Positions 25,571 to 36,001 of a stretch of 64,000 nt of DNA are shown here, in pieces; position 1 is the stretch's first letter, and every line of letters starts with the position of its first letter. The stretch comes from Bradyrhizobium retamae (GTDB lineage: Bacteria; Pseudomonadota; Alphaproteobacteria; Rhizobiales; Xanthobacteraceae): the NCBI RefSeq assembly GCF_001440415.1, contig NZ_LLYA01000159.1:275678-339677 (forward strand), given 5' to 3'. The notes beneath the pieces were generated by a model. That model was not told the origin of the DNA. It saw nothing but the letters and a program-made list of their open reading frames with translations, and made no database searches. The position numbers and the translations under genes were made by a program.

Positions 25571-26704
25571 TCAGGAGCCCGCGCGGCTGCCGAAGAAGTC
25601 CTTGACCTTGGTGAAGAAGCCCAACGCCTCCGGCTGGGTTGCCCCGGAGGAGAGCTTTTCGAACTCGGCGAGCAGTTCCTGCTGCTTCTTGGTCAGATTC
25701 TGCGGCGTTTCGACCATGACCTGGACATACATGTCGCCGGTCTGGCGCGAGCGGAGCACCGGCATGCCCTTTGATGCAATGCGGAAACGGCGGCCGGACT
25801 GCGTCCCGGCCGGCACCTTCACCTTGGTCTTGCCCTTGTCGATGGTGGGCACCTCGAATTCGCCGCCGAGCGCGGCCGCGACCATCGAGATCGGAACCCG
25901 GCAGTGCAAATCGGCGCCGTCGCGCTGGAAGAATTCGTGGGTGGCCAGTGACAGGAAAATGTAGAGATCGCCGGGCGGACCGCCGCGGACGCCGGCCTCG
26001 CCTTCGCCGGCCAGCCGGATACGCGTGCCGTCCTCGACACCCTGCGGAATGTTGACCGACAACGTCCGGTCGCGCGTCACCCGTCCCGTGCCTGAGCAAT
26101 TGGGGCACGCGTCCTCGATCATCTGACCGCGGCCCTGACAGCCGGGGCAGGTCCGCTCCAGCGTGAAGAAGCCCTGAGCCTGGCGGACGCGGCCGGCACC
26201 GCCGCACATCGCGCAGGTCTTCGGCTTGGTGCCGGCCTTGGCGCCGGTGCCCGAACAGGGCTCGCAGGTGACCGAGACCGGAATTTCGATCTGCGCGGTC
26301 TTGCCGAAGTAGGCTTCCTCCAGCGTGATTTCCATGTTGTAGCGCAGATCGGCGCCGCGCTCGCGTCCGCCGCCGCGCCCGCGCTGCCCGGCCATGCCGA
26401 ACAGGTCCTCGAAAATATCTGAAAACGACGAAGCGAAGCCGGCGCCGAAGCCAGGACCGCCGCCGCCCATGCCCTGCTCGAACGCGGCATGGCCATAGCG
26501 GTCATAGGCGGCCCGCTTGTCGCCGTCTTTCAGGACTTCGTAGGCCTCGTTGATTTCCTTGAACTTCATTTCGCTGGTGGCATCGCCCGGATTCCTGTCC
26601 GGATGCCATTTCATCGCCAGCTTGCGGAAGGCCGCCTTGAGCTTGGATTCGTCCGCGTTCCGCTCGACTTCCAGGGTTTCGTAATAGCAGCGCTTGGTGG
26701 ACAT
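25571..26704 (-). CDS. dnaJ: Chaperone DnaJ
   Basis: 377 residues, type I Hsp40. The J domain (~1-70) has HPDRNPGD. A Gly/Phe-rich linker (GGGGPGFGAGF) follows. The zinc region has four CxxCxGxG-type repeats (CEPCSGTG, CAMCGGAG, CPGCQGRG, CPNCSGTG), then the substrate-binding C-terminal domains. It delivers clients to DnaK and stimulates its ATPase. Same strand as dnaK, 143 bp apart, but a terminator-like hairpin lies between. Confidence 0.97.
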   Translation of the reverse strand: MSTKRCYYETLEVERNADESKLKAAFRKLAMKWHPDRNPGDATSEMKFKEINEAYEVLKDGDKRAAYDRYGHAAFEQGMGGGGPGFGAGFASSFSDIFEDLFGMAGQRGRGGGRERGADLRYNMEITLEEAYFGKTAQIEIPVSVTCEPCSGTGAKAGTKPKTCAMCGGAGRVRQAQGFFTLERTCPGCQGRGQMIEDACPNCSGTGRVTRDRTLSVNIPQGVEDGTRIRLAGEGEAGVRGGPPGDLYIFLSLATHEFFQRDGADLHCRVPISMVAAALGGEFEVPTIDKGKTKVKVPAGTQSGRRFRIASKGMPVLRSRQTGDMYVQVMVETPQNLTKKQQELLAEFEKLSSGATQPEALGFFTKVKDFFGSRAGS

Positions 26705-26774
26705 CAGTCAAACCCGCCCGAAATTCGTCTTCATGCCGAAAGCACCTTCAATCGAAAATGCCGCCATCGGCTTA

Positions 26775-26833
26775 AAGAAAAATGACCCCCACCCATCGAA
26801 CGCGAGCCGTGCGCTCTTTTGGATGAGGGTCAT
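26775..26833 (-). terminator. Intrinsic terminator after dnaK
   Basis: Read on the minus strand, ATGACCCTCATCC (26820-26833) pairs with GGGTGGGGGTCAT (26782-26795) with two mismatches, followed by TTTTTCTTT (26773-26781). This should end most dnaK transcripts before dnaJ, giving more DnaK than DnaJ. Confidence 0.75.
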
Positions 26834-26847
26834 GATCGAAAGCCCGC

Positions 26848-28749
<1,902 letters not shown>

Positions 28750-28851
28750 GGTCCTCATATCCTTCTTTTTGCGGCAGGTTGGCTGGGCCCTGGACGGCGC
28801 ACCTAACCGAACCCCCAACGTTCAAATACTCGCGATATTGCGACGGTGAGC

Positions 28852-28882
28852 CTCATATAGGAGGGGGGGTTGTGCCTGCAAG
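28852..28882 (-). promoter_or_regulatory. RpoH (sigma-32) promoter of dnaK
   Basis: On the minus strand: CTTG (28879-28882), 17 bases, CCTATATGAG (28852-28861). It fits the alphaproteobacterial sigma-32 pattern CTTG-N17/18-CYTATNTNNG exactly. The distance to the dnaK ATG is about 100 bp. No CIRCE element is seen here. Confidence 0.85.
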
Positions 28883-29299
28883 GACCGAGCGCAAGCTTAG
28901 GGCCTGAAAAGGCTGGCGTTTGAAAGATTGTGCCGTCAAGGGCCGGGCCCCCGTACCGTGACCGGCGTTAAGAAATCGGCAATTCCTTTATCGCTCACAC
29001 CCCGAAGCGTTGCACAGCGATACGTCAGCATCCTCACGGCGTGGACCGGCCGCCGGTTGAGGAGACGCGGTATTTGGCCGCTGGAAGCGCCCAAAAAAAG
29101 AGCTCGGAGACCGGGCAGAATGCCGCGAAATAGGAGCGAGGCGGGGGAACGGACGCCCGCCCTGCCCTGTTGCAGGGACACCAAAACCGCTAAAAGCGGG
29201 CCGAACGGAACGACCCAGTCGCGCGCCCCGAGCCCCAGATTCCACCAGCTCCACCGTCCGATCTTTGAACGGCCTCCATGCAAACCCGGTAGACCCTCC
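28883..29299. other. Intergenic region between dnaK and the exported protein gene
   Basis: About 417 bp beyond the dnaK promoter. The frame upstream of 29300 is open, but its residues (Arg/Pro-rich) look non-coding. No operator or RNA gene was recognised. Confidence 0.4.
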
Positions 29300-30238
29300 A
29301 TGAAGCCACTTAGATATTTTGCTGCGGTTACCCTCCTCGTTGCCGCCACCTCCTCCGCGTCCGCCGCGGATCCAGTTTTCCCGCCGGGCGCCAGGGTCGG
29401 CATGACGCCGCTGGTCGGCCTCAACAAGGCCAGGGCGTTCACGGGATTCGAGACCGAAGACCAGGGCGTCAAGGTCCTGGTCGCCGACCTGCCCGCCGAG
29501 GCTTATGGCGAGGTCGCCAATGCCTTCAAAGCCAATCCCGGAGGCACTGGCGGCATCAAGCCGGAGAGCATCGAGACCAAAGCGGGGCTCGCCTATTACA
29601 CCGTCGAAAACGCCAAGGACGGCGCCACCAACGTGCGCCGTTATTCCATGATCCTGCCCGGCCCTGCCTTCTCCGGCTACGTCGCCGTGCAGGTGCCGGA
29701 GAACGCCTCGAAGATCTATACCGACGATGCCGTGCGCCAGATGTTCGCATCTGCCGTGATCCGCGTTGAGGTTCCTGTCGAGGAACAGCTCGGGATGATG
29801 CCGTTCAAGATTGGCGAGCTCTCGAGCTTCAAGAACGTCCGTACGCTGGCGCCGGGCGCCGCCCTCATTCTCTCCGACAGCGACGAAAAGAAAGGTTTCG
29901 AGGTCGCCCCCTTCATGATCATCGGCCTGATCGGCTCGACGGCGGCGTCGCCTGATGATCGCGGCCGCTTTGCCCAGCAGATCGCGACCACCATTCCCGG
30001 CGTACGCGACGGGCGTATCACGACGTCCGAGCCGGTCCGCATCGATGGCCAGCCCGGCTACGAGACGCGGATCGACGCCATCAGCGGCAAGGACAATACG
30101 CCGGTGACGATCGTGCAATGGCTGCGGTTCGGCTCCCAGACCTCGATGCGCATCATCGGCTCTTCGCCGCGCGATGATTGGACCAAGGCCTTCCCACGCT
30201 TCCGCGCCGTGCGCGACGGAATCCGGCCGCGAGCCTGA
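29300..30238 (+). CDS. Exported protein of unknown function
   Basis: 312 residues. A clear signal peptide (KPLRYFAAVTLLVAATSSASAADP) opens it. The mature part is soluble and periplasmic, with no enzyme motif I recognise. Features include GARVGMTPLVGLNKARAFTGFE near the start of the mature chain and VTIVQWLRFGSQTSMRIIGSSPRDDW near the C terminus. It looks like a conserved rhizobial protein of the lipoprotein/PsbP-like size class. ATG at 29300 was chosen because it begins the signal peptide. Confidence 0.75.
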   Translation: MKPLRYFAAVTLLVAATSSASAADPVFPPGARVGMTPLVGLNKARAFTGFETEDQGVKVLVADLPAEAYGEVANAFKANPGGTGGIKPESIETKAGLAYYTVENAKDGATNVRRYSMILPGPAFSGYVAVQVPENASKIYTDDAVRQMFASAVIRVEVPVEEQLGMMPFKIGELSSFKNVRTLAPGAALILSDSDEKKGFEVAPFMIIGLIGSTAASPDDRGRFAQQIATTIPGVRDGRITTSEPVRIDGQPGYETRIDAISGKDNTPVTIVQWLRFGSQTSMRIIGSSPRDDWTKAFPRFRAVRDGIRPRA

Positions 30239-30359
30239 TCGCGAAATTGAAAAAGGCACGCGCCCTGATATTCAGGACGCGCTGAAATTTCGGGCTTTCG
30301 TTCGTACACCAATGGAACTAGCCTTCCCCTGTCGGGTTCACGGACAGGGGAGACGCGCT

Positions 30360-31073
30360 ATGCTTTCTCGGAGGCTGGTTCTGACAGGCTTTGGCGCGGC
30401 ATCCGTCCTCGCCCTCGTTCCAACGACGCCATGGGCTGCACCGATGAAACCCGACAACGCCTCCGCGCTCCTCGTCATCGACGTGCAAAACTGCTTCCTG
30501 CCGGGCGGCAGCCTCGCCGTCAAAGACGGCGATCAAGTGGTGCCCGTCATCAACCGCATCGCCAAGGGCTTTGCCAATGTGGTGATGACGCAGGACTGGC
30601 ACACTGCGGGCCACGTCTCGTTCGCCTCCACCCATTCCGGCAAGAAGCCGTTCGAAAACATCAATCTCTCCTACGGCAAGCAGGTACTGTGGCCGGATCA
30701 CTGCGTTCAGGGGACCGAGGGCGCGTCGCTGTCGAAGGACCTCGCGATCCCGCATGCCGGTCTCGTTATCCGCAAGGGTTTTCACAAGGACGTCGACAGC
30801 TATTCGGCCTTCACCGAGGCCGACGGCAAGACCACGACGGGGCTCGCGGCGTACCTGAAGGCGCGCAAGGTGAAGCGGGTTTTCCTCGCCGGCCTCGCGA
30901 CAGACTTCTGCGTGGCATGGAGCGCGCTGGATGCGCGCAAGGCAGGCTTCGAGACTTACGTGATCGAGGACGCCTGCCGCGGCATCGACACCCAAGGCTC
31001 GCTCGCAAAAGCCTGGGCCGACATGACCAAGGCCGGCGTCAAGCGCATTCAGTCGAGCGATATCGCAGCTTAA
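30360..31073 (+). CDS. Nicotinamidase/isochorismatase family hydrolase, exported
   Basis: 237 residues. After a leader (LSRRLVLTGFGAASVLALVPTTPWAA) comes a PncA-like domain: LLVIDVQNCFLPGGSL (catalytic Asp), metal ligands in TQDWHTAGHVSF, the Lys in VIRKGF and nucleophile Cys in LATDFCVAWSALDA. It hydrolyses nicotinamide to nicotinate in NAD salvage. An export leader is unusual for this normally cytosolic enzyme. GGGGAG lies six bases before the ATG. Confidence 0.88.
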   Translation: MLSRRLVLTGFGAASVLALVPTTPWAAPMKPDNASALLVIDVQNCFLPGGSLAVKDGDQVVPVINRIAKGFANVVMTQDWHTAGHVSFASTHSGKKPFENINLSYGKQVLWPDHCVQGTEGASLSKDLAIPHAGLVIRKGFHKDVDSYSAFTEADGKTTTGLAAYLKARKVKRVFLAGLATDFCVAWSALDARKAGFETYVIEDACRGIDTQGSLAKAWADMTKAGVKRIQSSDIAA

Positions 31074-31098
31074 CGCGCGTCGTCTTCGGAGGCCAGGA

Positions 31099-31941
31099 AT
31101 GTCCGGTCTGGCGGCCCCGTTCGCGTTCGAGATGATCCGTCGCGCGCCGTCACAACGCATGGCAGGCCTGATCTCGGGCATGACCGGGTATCGCGAAACG
31201 GCGCTCGGCCGGTTTTCCCAGCGCGAACCCGCATCGCTGGTGATACCGCTGATCATCAGCTTCGGCACACCGTTCCTGATCGCCCTCGGACGCGATCCTG
31301 ACGCCGATGATCGGCAGCCGAGCTTCGTCGCCGGGCTTTATGCCGGTCCGGTTCATATCGAATCCGATGGCGGCGCCGAATGCGTGCAGGTGGATTTCAC
31401 GCCGCTCGGCGCCTATCGCTTCTTTGGCGGGGCCGTCGCCGATCTCACCGCGCGCATGGTCGACATCGGCGGCGTACTGGGGCCTGAGGGACCGCACCTG
31501 CGCGAGCGGCTTGGCGCGATATCCTGCTGGCAGGATCGCTTCGATCTGGTCGAGGATTTTATTGCAGGGCGTGCCAGCCATCGGCCTTCGCCCGAAATCG
31601 CATTCGCCTATGGACGGCTCGCACGCAGCGCGGGCAGCATGCGCGTCACCGCGCTTGCAAGAGAGATCGGCTGGAGCCGCAAGCACTTGGTCGATCGCTT
31701 CCGAGCGGAAATTGGTCTGGCGCCGAAGCCGGTTGCCCGCATGATGCGCTTTCGTGAAGCCTGCCGACTGGCGCGGACGGGAGCGGGAAGCGGCTGGGCA
31801 GGGATTGCGGCCGAAAGCGGCTATGCCGACCAGGCGCATCTCGCCCGCGAATTTTCAACCCTTGCCGGCGAACCGCCAACGGCCTGGGCCCACCGGCTGG
31901 CGCTGACTGACAGCCGCCTGCGGCGCCCGCTGGACGCCTGA
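31099..31941 (+). CDS. AraC-family transcriptional regulator
   Basis: 280 residues. The C-terminal double HTH (~185-275) has LAREIGWSRKHLVDRFRAEIGLAPK and GWAGIAAESGYADQAHLAREFSTLAGEPP. The N-terminal ~160 residues are an unassigned sensor domain. It begins 25 bp after the nicotinamidase gene and may be co-transcribed with it and the VOC gene. GGAGG-type ribosome site precedes the ATG. Confidence 0.88.
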   Translation: MSGLAAPFAFEMIRRAPSQRMAGLISGMTGYRETALGRFSQREPASLVIPLIISFGTPFLIALGRDPDADDRQPSFVAGLYAGPVHIESDGGAECVQVDFTPLGAYRFFGGAVADLTARMVDIGGVLGPEGPHLRERLGAISCWQDRFDLVEDFIAGRASHRPSPEIAFAYGRLARSAGSMRVTALAREIGWSRKHLVDRFRAEIGLAPKPVARMMRFREACRLARTGAGSGWAGIAAESGYADQAHLAREFSTLAGEPPTAWAHRLALTDSRLRRPLDA

Positions 31942-32021
31942 CCACTCCGGTAACAAATCTTCAAGCCGACACTGCCGCGCGTGCGCATAATGACGCAGCA
32001 ACAGTCAGCAAGGAGTTTTCC

Positions 32022-32450
32022 GTGACCCAGCGAAGCGAAATCGAAGCGCCGCGCATCTATCCGACGATGCGCTGTCGGAATGACGAGGCCATGATCGGCT
32101 GGCTGAAAGACGTGATCGGCTTCACCGAACGCGTCATCTACCGCAACGGCGACACGGTGCAACATGCCGAACTTGCCTACGGCTCTTCGCTCCTGATGCT
32201 CGGCCAATGCAGTGATGACGAATATGGCAAACTGGTCGGCGATATCAATGGCCGCCGCACCGACGCACTCTACGTCGCGGTCGACGATCCGGATGCGCTG
32301 CACGCCAGGGTGAAGGCTTCCGGAGTCAAGATCGAGATGGAACTGCACGACACGGATTATGGCAGCCGTAATTTCGCCTGCCGGGATCCGGAAGGCAATC
32401 TCTGGAATTTTGGTACGTACCGGCCGAAGGCGGACGAGAAGCCGCTATAG
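32022..32450 (+). CDS. VOC/glyoxalase-fold protein
   Basis: 142 residues with two beta-alpha-beta-beta-beta units (RIYPTMRCRNDEAMIGWLKDVIGFTERVIY and DALYVAVDDPDALHARVKASGV) and the closing FACRDPEGNLWNFGTY. It is of the bleomycin-resistance/PhnB-like group; the substrate is unknown. GTG start is supported by AAGGAG six bases upstream. Confidence 0.85.
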   Translation: MTQRSEIEAPRIYPTMRCRNDEAMIGWLKDVIGFTERVIYRNGDTVQHAELAYGSSLLMLGQCSDDEYGKLVGDINGRRTDALYVAVDDPDALHARVKASGVKIEMELHDTDYGSRNFACRDPEGNLWNFGTYRPKADEKPL

Positions 32451-32460
32451 GCTGAGGGCT

Positions 32461-32552
32461 ACGTTCCCCGGATGCTGCGCAGCGGCAACAGCGCGTTCAC
32501 GCGCGTCTTCGGTGCAGCGTTTCACGCCGCACCGCGTCCGGGACACGCGATC
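32461..32552. repeat. Dispersed intergenic repeat R3, copy b
   Basis: CCCCGGATGCTGCGCAGC through GCACCGCGTCCGGGACACG, a GC-rich palindrome-like element between convergent genes. Related to 9840-9966. Confidence 0.5.
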
Positions 32553-32553
32553 C

Positions 32554-33168
32554 CTAGCTCTGCTCCGACGGCGCCGCCGCCGGCGCGGCCTTGGCGCCGC
32601 CCTTCGACACGCCGACCAGTGCCGGGCGCAGTATGCGTTCGCCGATCATGAAGCCGGCCTGCACGACCTGAACCACCGTCCCTGCCGGAACGGACGGATC
32701 GGGCACTTCGTACATCGCCTGCTGGAAATTGGGATCGAACTTCTCGCCCGATGGATCGAACTTCTTGACGCCGTTCTTCTCCAGCGTGTTCAGCAGCGAG
32801 CGCTCGGTCAGCTCGACGCCTTCGATGAAAGCCTTCAACGCCGGATCGGCGGTGGCCTTCGTCTCGGCCGGCATGGCATCGAGCGCGCGCTGCAGATTGT
32901 CGGCGATTTCGAGAATGTCGCGGGCGAAGCCGGTGATGCCGTAAGCGCGCGCGTCGGCGACCTCCCTGGCGGTGCGCTTGCGCAGGTTTTCCATCTCCGC
33001 CAGCGTGCGCAGCATCTTGTCGCGCGCTTCCGCCGCTTCCTTCGTCAACGCCTCGACCGAGCCTTCCTCGGGATCGTCGGGCATGATGTAGGGTTTTGAG
33101 ACCACGGGCTCGCCGGTCTGGTTGGCGGGTTGTGCCCCGTCGTCACTCGGCCGGTTGGGATCGGTCAT
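32554..33168 (-). CDS. grpE: Nucleotide exchange factor GrpE
   Basis: 204 residues. A disordered, acidic N terminus precedes the long helix (TKEAAEARDKMLRTLAEMENLRKRTAREVADAR) and the C-terminal beta domain (FDPNFQQAMYEVPDPSVPAGTVVQVVQAGFMIGERILRPALVGVSKG). It releases ADP from DnaK. It follows hrcA on the same strand with a 108-bp gap, the usual hrcA-grpE order. Confidence 0.96.
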   Translation of the reverse strand: MTDPNRPSDDGAQPANQTGEPVVSKPYIMPDDPEEGSVEALTKEAAEARDKMLRTLAEMENLRKRTAREVADARAYGITGFARDILEIADNLQRALDAMPAETKATADPALKAFIEGVELTERSLLNTLEKNGVKKFDPSGEKFDPNFQQAMYEVPDPSVPAGTVVQVVQAGFMIGERILRPALVGVSKGGAKAAPAAAPSEQS

Positions 33169-33276
33169 AAGACTGCCTTCTCAAAAAACGCATCTGGTTG
33201 GATGGGGATTTGCTGCCGGGGATATCGTGCTTTAGGGGCCGAAAATCAAGCGCAACCAGCCAGGATTGGGGGCGGA

Positions 33277-34365
33277 TTAGCCGCCCAACATCCGGCTGAC
33301 AATGCGGGCGGCGTAATCCACCGTCGGAATCACCCGCGCGTAGTTCAACCGGGTCGGCCCGATCACGCCGAGAACGCCGACGATGCGGCCCGAAGCGTCG
33401 CCATAGGGTGCGATGATGGTCGAGGAACCGGACAGCGAGAACAGCTTGTTCTCCGATCCGATGAAGATCCGCACGCCTTCGGCGCGCTCGGCCCGGCCCA
33501 ACAGGTCGATCACGCCGCGCTTGGTTTCGAGATCGTCGAACAGCGACTTGACGCGTTCGAGATCTTCCAGCGCGTGCAAATCTTCCAGCAGGTTGGCATG
33601 CCCGCGCACGATCAACTGCCGGTCTTCGTTTTCGCCGCCCGACCAGCTCGCGATGCCCGCCTCGATCACCTTCTGCGTCAGTTGGTCGAGCTCGATGCGG
33701 CTCTGCGCCATCGCGGTTTCGAGCTCGAGCCGCGCTTCGGCGAGCGTACGGCCGCGAATCCGCGCATTGAGAAAATTGCTCGCTTCTATCAGTGCCGAGG
33801 AAGGCACGCCGGGCGGCAGCGTCAGCACGCGGTTTTCGACCTGGCCGTCTTCGCCGACCAGCACGACCAGCGCGCGCTCCGGCTCCAGCCGCACGAACTC
33901 GATGTGTTTCAGCCGCGAATTGGATTTGGCGGTCAGCACCACGGCGGCCGCACGGGTCAGGCCGGACAGCCGCGTCAGCGCCTCGCCGAGCGCCGCCTCG
34001 ACCGACTGCGCCCGGCCGACGGAGGCAAGCTGGTTCTGGATCGATTCCCGTTCCGGCTCGGTGAGGTCGCCGACCTGCATCAGGGCGTCCACAAAGAAGC
34101 GCAGGCCGACTTCGGTGGGCAGGCGTCCGGCCGAGGTATGCGGCGCGTAGATCAGGCCGAGCGCTTCGAGGTCCGACATCACGTTGCGGACGGAAGCCGG
34201 CGACAGCGGCACCGCGATCAGGCGCGAGACGTTGCGCGAACCGACGGGTTCGCCGGTCGCGAGATAGCTCTCGACGATCTGACGAAAAATATCGCGCGAG
34301 CGCTCGTTGAGCTGGGCGAGCCCCGCATGCGGCGCGATCAAGCCAATCGGATCGTGGTGGGCCAC
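33277..34365 (-). CDS. hrcA: Heat-inducible transcription repressor HrcA
   Basis: 362 residues. N-terminal winged helix (LNERSRDIFRQIVESYLATGEPVGSRNVSR), then LSPASVRNVMSDLEALGLIYAPHTSAGRLPTE, and the GAF-like dimer domain to the end (IGPTRLNYARVIPTVDYAARIVSRML). It represses groESL-type operons through CIRCE. The start is GTG at 34365, since AGGGAG lies six bases upstream and the protein then begins as in other rhizobial HrcA. No CIRCE was found in this window, so its targets lie elsewhere. Confidence 0.95.
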   Translation of the reverse strand: MAHHDPIGLIAPHAGLAQLNERSRDIFRQIVESYLATGEPVGSRNVSRLIAVPLSPASVRNVMSDLEALGLIYAPHTSAGRLPTEVGLRFFVDALMQVGDLTEPERESIQNQLASVGRAQSVEAALGEALTRLSGLTRAAAVVLTAKSNSRLKHIEFVRLEPERALVVLVGEDGQVENRVLTLPPGVPSSALIEASNFLNARIRGRTLAEARLELETAMAQSRIELDQLTQKVIEAGIASWSGGENEDRQLIVRGHANLLEDLHALEDLERVKSLFDDLETKRGVIDLLGRAERAEGVRIFIGSENKLFSLSGSSTIIAPYGDASGRIVGVLGVIGPTRLNYARVIPTVDYAARIVSRMLGG

Positions 34366-34431
34366 TGCTAACTCCCTGATACCCCTAATTTGTCGATCCG
34401 GCGGGCCGATGACAAGCGCCGCTTTCACCAT

Positions 34432-34555
34432 AGCGTTTCCGAGCGAAGCATGCCCTCGGACTTGATCAGGGGGTGGATGCCGGTTCGCGTAAAGAAAACG
34501 CGTCAAAACAAGAAGGTAGAGGTTCGGTTCTGATTGATACAGGACCGAACTCTAC
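34432..34555. repeat. Dispersed intergenic repeat R2, copy a
   Basis: The element with GCGTTT...AGCGAAGCATGCC, CGGACTTGATC, CCGGTTCGCGTAAAGAAAACGC and GGTTCTGATT recurs at 43974-44092. It lies between divergent hrcA and rph. Confidence 0.75.
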
Positions 34556-34646
34556 CCCGAAACAAGGCAAAAACCCTTGCCGCTGCCCGCTCCCCCTCCT
34601 ACAAGCACCGCGAACGAACTTTCGCTCGATTTTGGAAGGATTCCCC

Positions 34647-35360
34647 ATGCGGCCGAGCCGCCGTGCGCCCGATCAGTTGCGTCCCGTGTCGCTGGAACGC
34701 GGCGTGGTCAAATATGCCGAAGGTTCCTGCATGGTGAAGTTTGGCGACACCCAAGTGCTAGTCACGGCCACCCTGGAAGAACGGCTGCCGCCCTGGTTGA
34801 AGGGCCAGGGCCGCGGCTGGGTCACCGCCGAATACGGCATGCTGCCGCGCGCCACATTAGAGCGTACCCGCCGCGAGGCCGCGGCAGGCAAGCAGGGCGG
34901 CCGCACCGTCGAAATCCAGCGGCTAATCGGCCGCTCCTTGCGCGCAGCCGTCGATCTCGAAGCGCTCGGCGAGCGCCAGATTACGGTCGATTGCGACGTG
35001 ATCCAGGCCGATGGTGGCACCCGCACGGCCTCGATCACCGGCGCCTGGGTGGCGCTGGCCGACTGCATCGGTTGGATGAAGAACCGCAATATGCTGAAAG
35101 CCAACGTGCTGCGCGACAATGTCGCCGCGATCTCCTGCGGCATCTATCAGGGCACGCCGGTGCTCGACCTCGACTATGCCGAGGATTCCGAGGCCGAGAC
35201 CGACGCCAATTTCGTCATGACCGGCGATGGCCGCATCATCGAGGTGCAGGGCACCGCCGAGAAGACACCGTTTTCGCAAGACGAGTTCCTGGCGCTGATG
35301 GAACTGGCCCGCAAGGGTGTCGCGCGTCTGGTGGACTTGCAGAAGCTGGCCGTCGCGTAG
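34647..35360 (+). CDS. rph: Ribonuclease PH
   Basis: 237 residues with the RNase PH core: MRPSRRAPDQLRPVSLE, GRGWVTAEYGMLPRAT, RLIGRSLRAAVDLEALGERQITVDCDV and the phosphate-binding TRTASITGAW. It trims tRNA 3' ends phosphorolytically. GGAAGGA precedes the ATG; upstream in-frame sequence belongs to repeat R2. rdgB follows 11 bp later. Confidence 0.97.
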   Translation: MRPSRRAPDQLRPVSLERGVVKYAEGSCMVKFGDTQVLVTATLEERLPPWLKGQGRGWVTAEYGMLPRATLERTRREAAAGKQGGRTVEIQRLIGRSLRAAVDLEALGERQITVDCDVIQADGGTRTASITGAWVALADCIGWMKNRNMLKANVLRDNVAAISCGIYQGTPVLDLDYAEDSEAETDANFVMTGDGRIIEVQGTAEKTPFSQDEFLALMELARKGVARLVDLQKLAVA

Positions 35361-35371
35361 TCTGATCGCAC

Positions 35372-36001
35372 ATGCACCGTCGAATCACCGGCCGGCTCGT
35401 GATCGCGACCCACAATCCCGGCAAGCTCGCCGAGATGCAGGAATTGCTCGCGCCGCACGGGGTCGAGGCGGTTTCCGCAGGCGAGCTGGGTCTCGGTGAG
35501 CCTGAGGAAACCGGCCAGACGTTTCGGGCCAATGCCGCGATCAAGGCGATCGCGGCGGCGAAAGTCGCGCAATTGCCGGCCTTTGCCGATGATTCCGGTC
35601 TCGTCGTCGATGCGCTCGACGGCGCGCCCGGAATCTATTCGGCGCGCTGGGCCGGCGATGGCAAGGATTTCATGGCGGCGATGACCAGGATAGAGCGCCT
35701 GTTGCAGGAGCGCGGCGCGACCACGCCCGACAAGCGAAGTGCGCATTTCGTCTCGGCCCTGTGCGTCGCCTGGCCCGATGGCCATCTCGAAGAGGTCGAG
35801 GCCCGCGCCGATGGAACCCTGGTCTGGCCGCCGCGCGGCACCGCCGGTTTTGGCTATGATCCGGTATTCCTGCCCGACGGGCACACGCGGACCTTTGGCG
35901 AGATGACTTCCATCGAAAAGCACGGCCTGCCGCCGCTCGGGCTTGGCATGTCGCACCGGGCACGGGCCTTCGTCAAACTGGCGGAGATCTGCCTTGGCTA
36001 G
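35372..36001 (+). CDS. rdgB: XTP/dITP diphosphatase
   Basis: 209 residues, HAM1 family. VIATHNPGKLAEM near residue 10, FADDSGLVVDAL(D)GAPGIYSAR near 70, and GFGYDPVFLP plus MSHRARAF near the C terminus bind substrate. It clears non-canonical purine nucleotides. It overlaps hemW by 8 bp. Confidence 0.96.
   Translation: MHRRITGRLVIATHNPGKLAEMQELLAPHGVEAVSAGELGLGEPEETGQTFRANAAIKAIAAAKVAQLPAFADDSGLVVDALDGAPGIYSARWAGDGKDFMAAMTRIERLLQERGATTPDKRSAHFVSALCVAWPDGHLEEVEARADGTLVWPPRGTAGFGYDPVFLPDGHTRTFGEMTSIEKHGLPPLGLGMSHRARAFVKLAEICLG

Noticed and set aside
30314..30338. A possible EcfG (general stress) promoter, GGAAC-N16-GGTT, before the nicotinamidase gene
   Set aside because: The -10 part departs from the CGTT consensus and one such match is expected by chance in this much sequence.
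34366..34646. A CIRCE operator near hrcA
   Set aside because: No TTAGCACTC-N9-GAGTGCTAA-like inverted repeat is present; the AGTTAGCAGTG stretch is only a partial match at the start codon.
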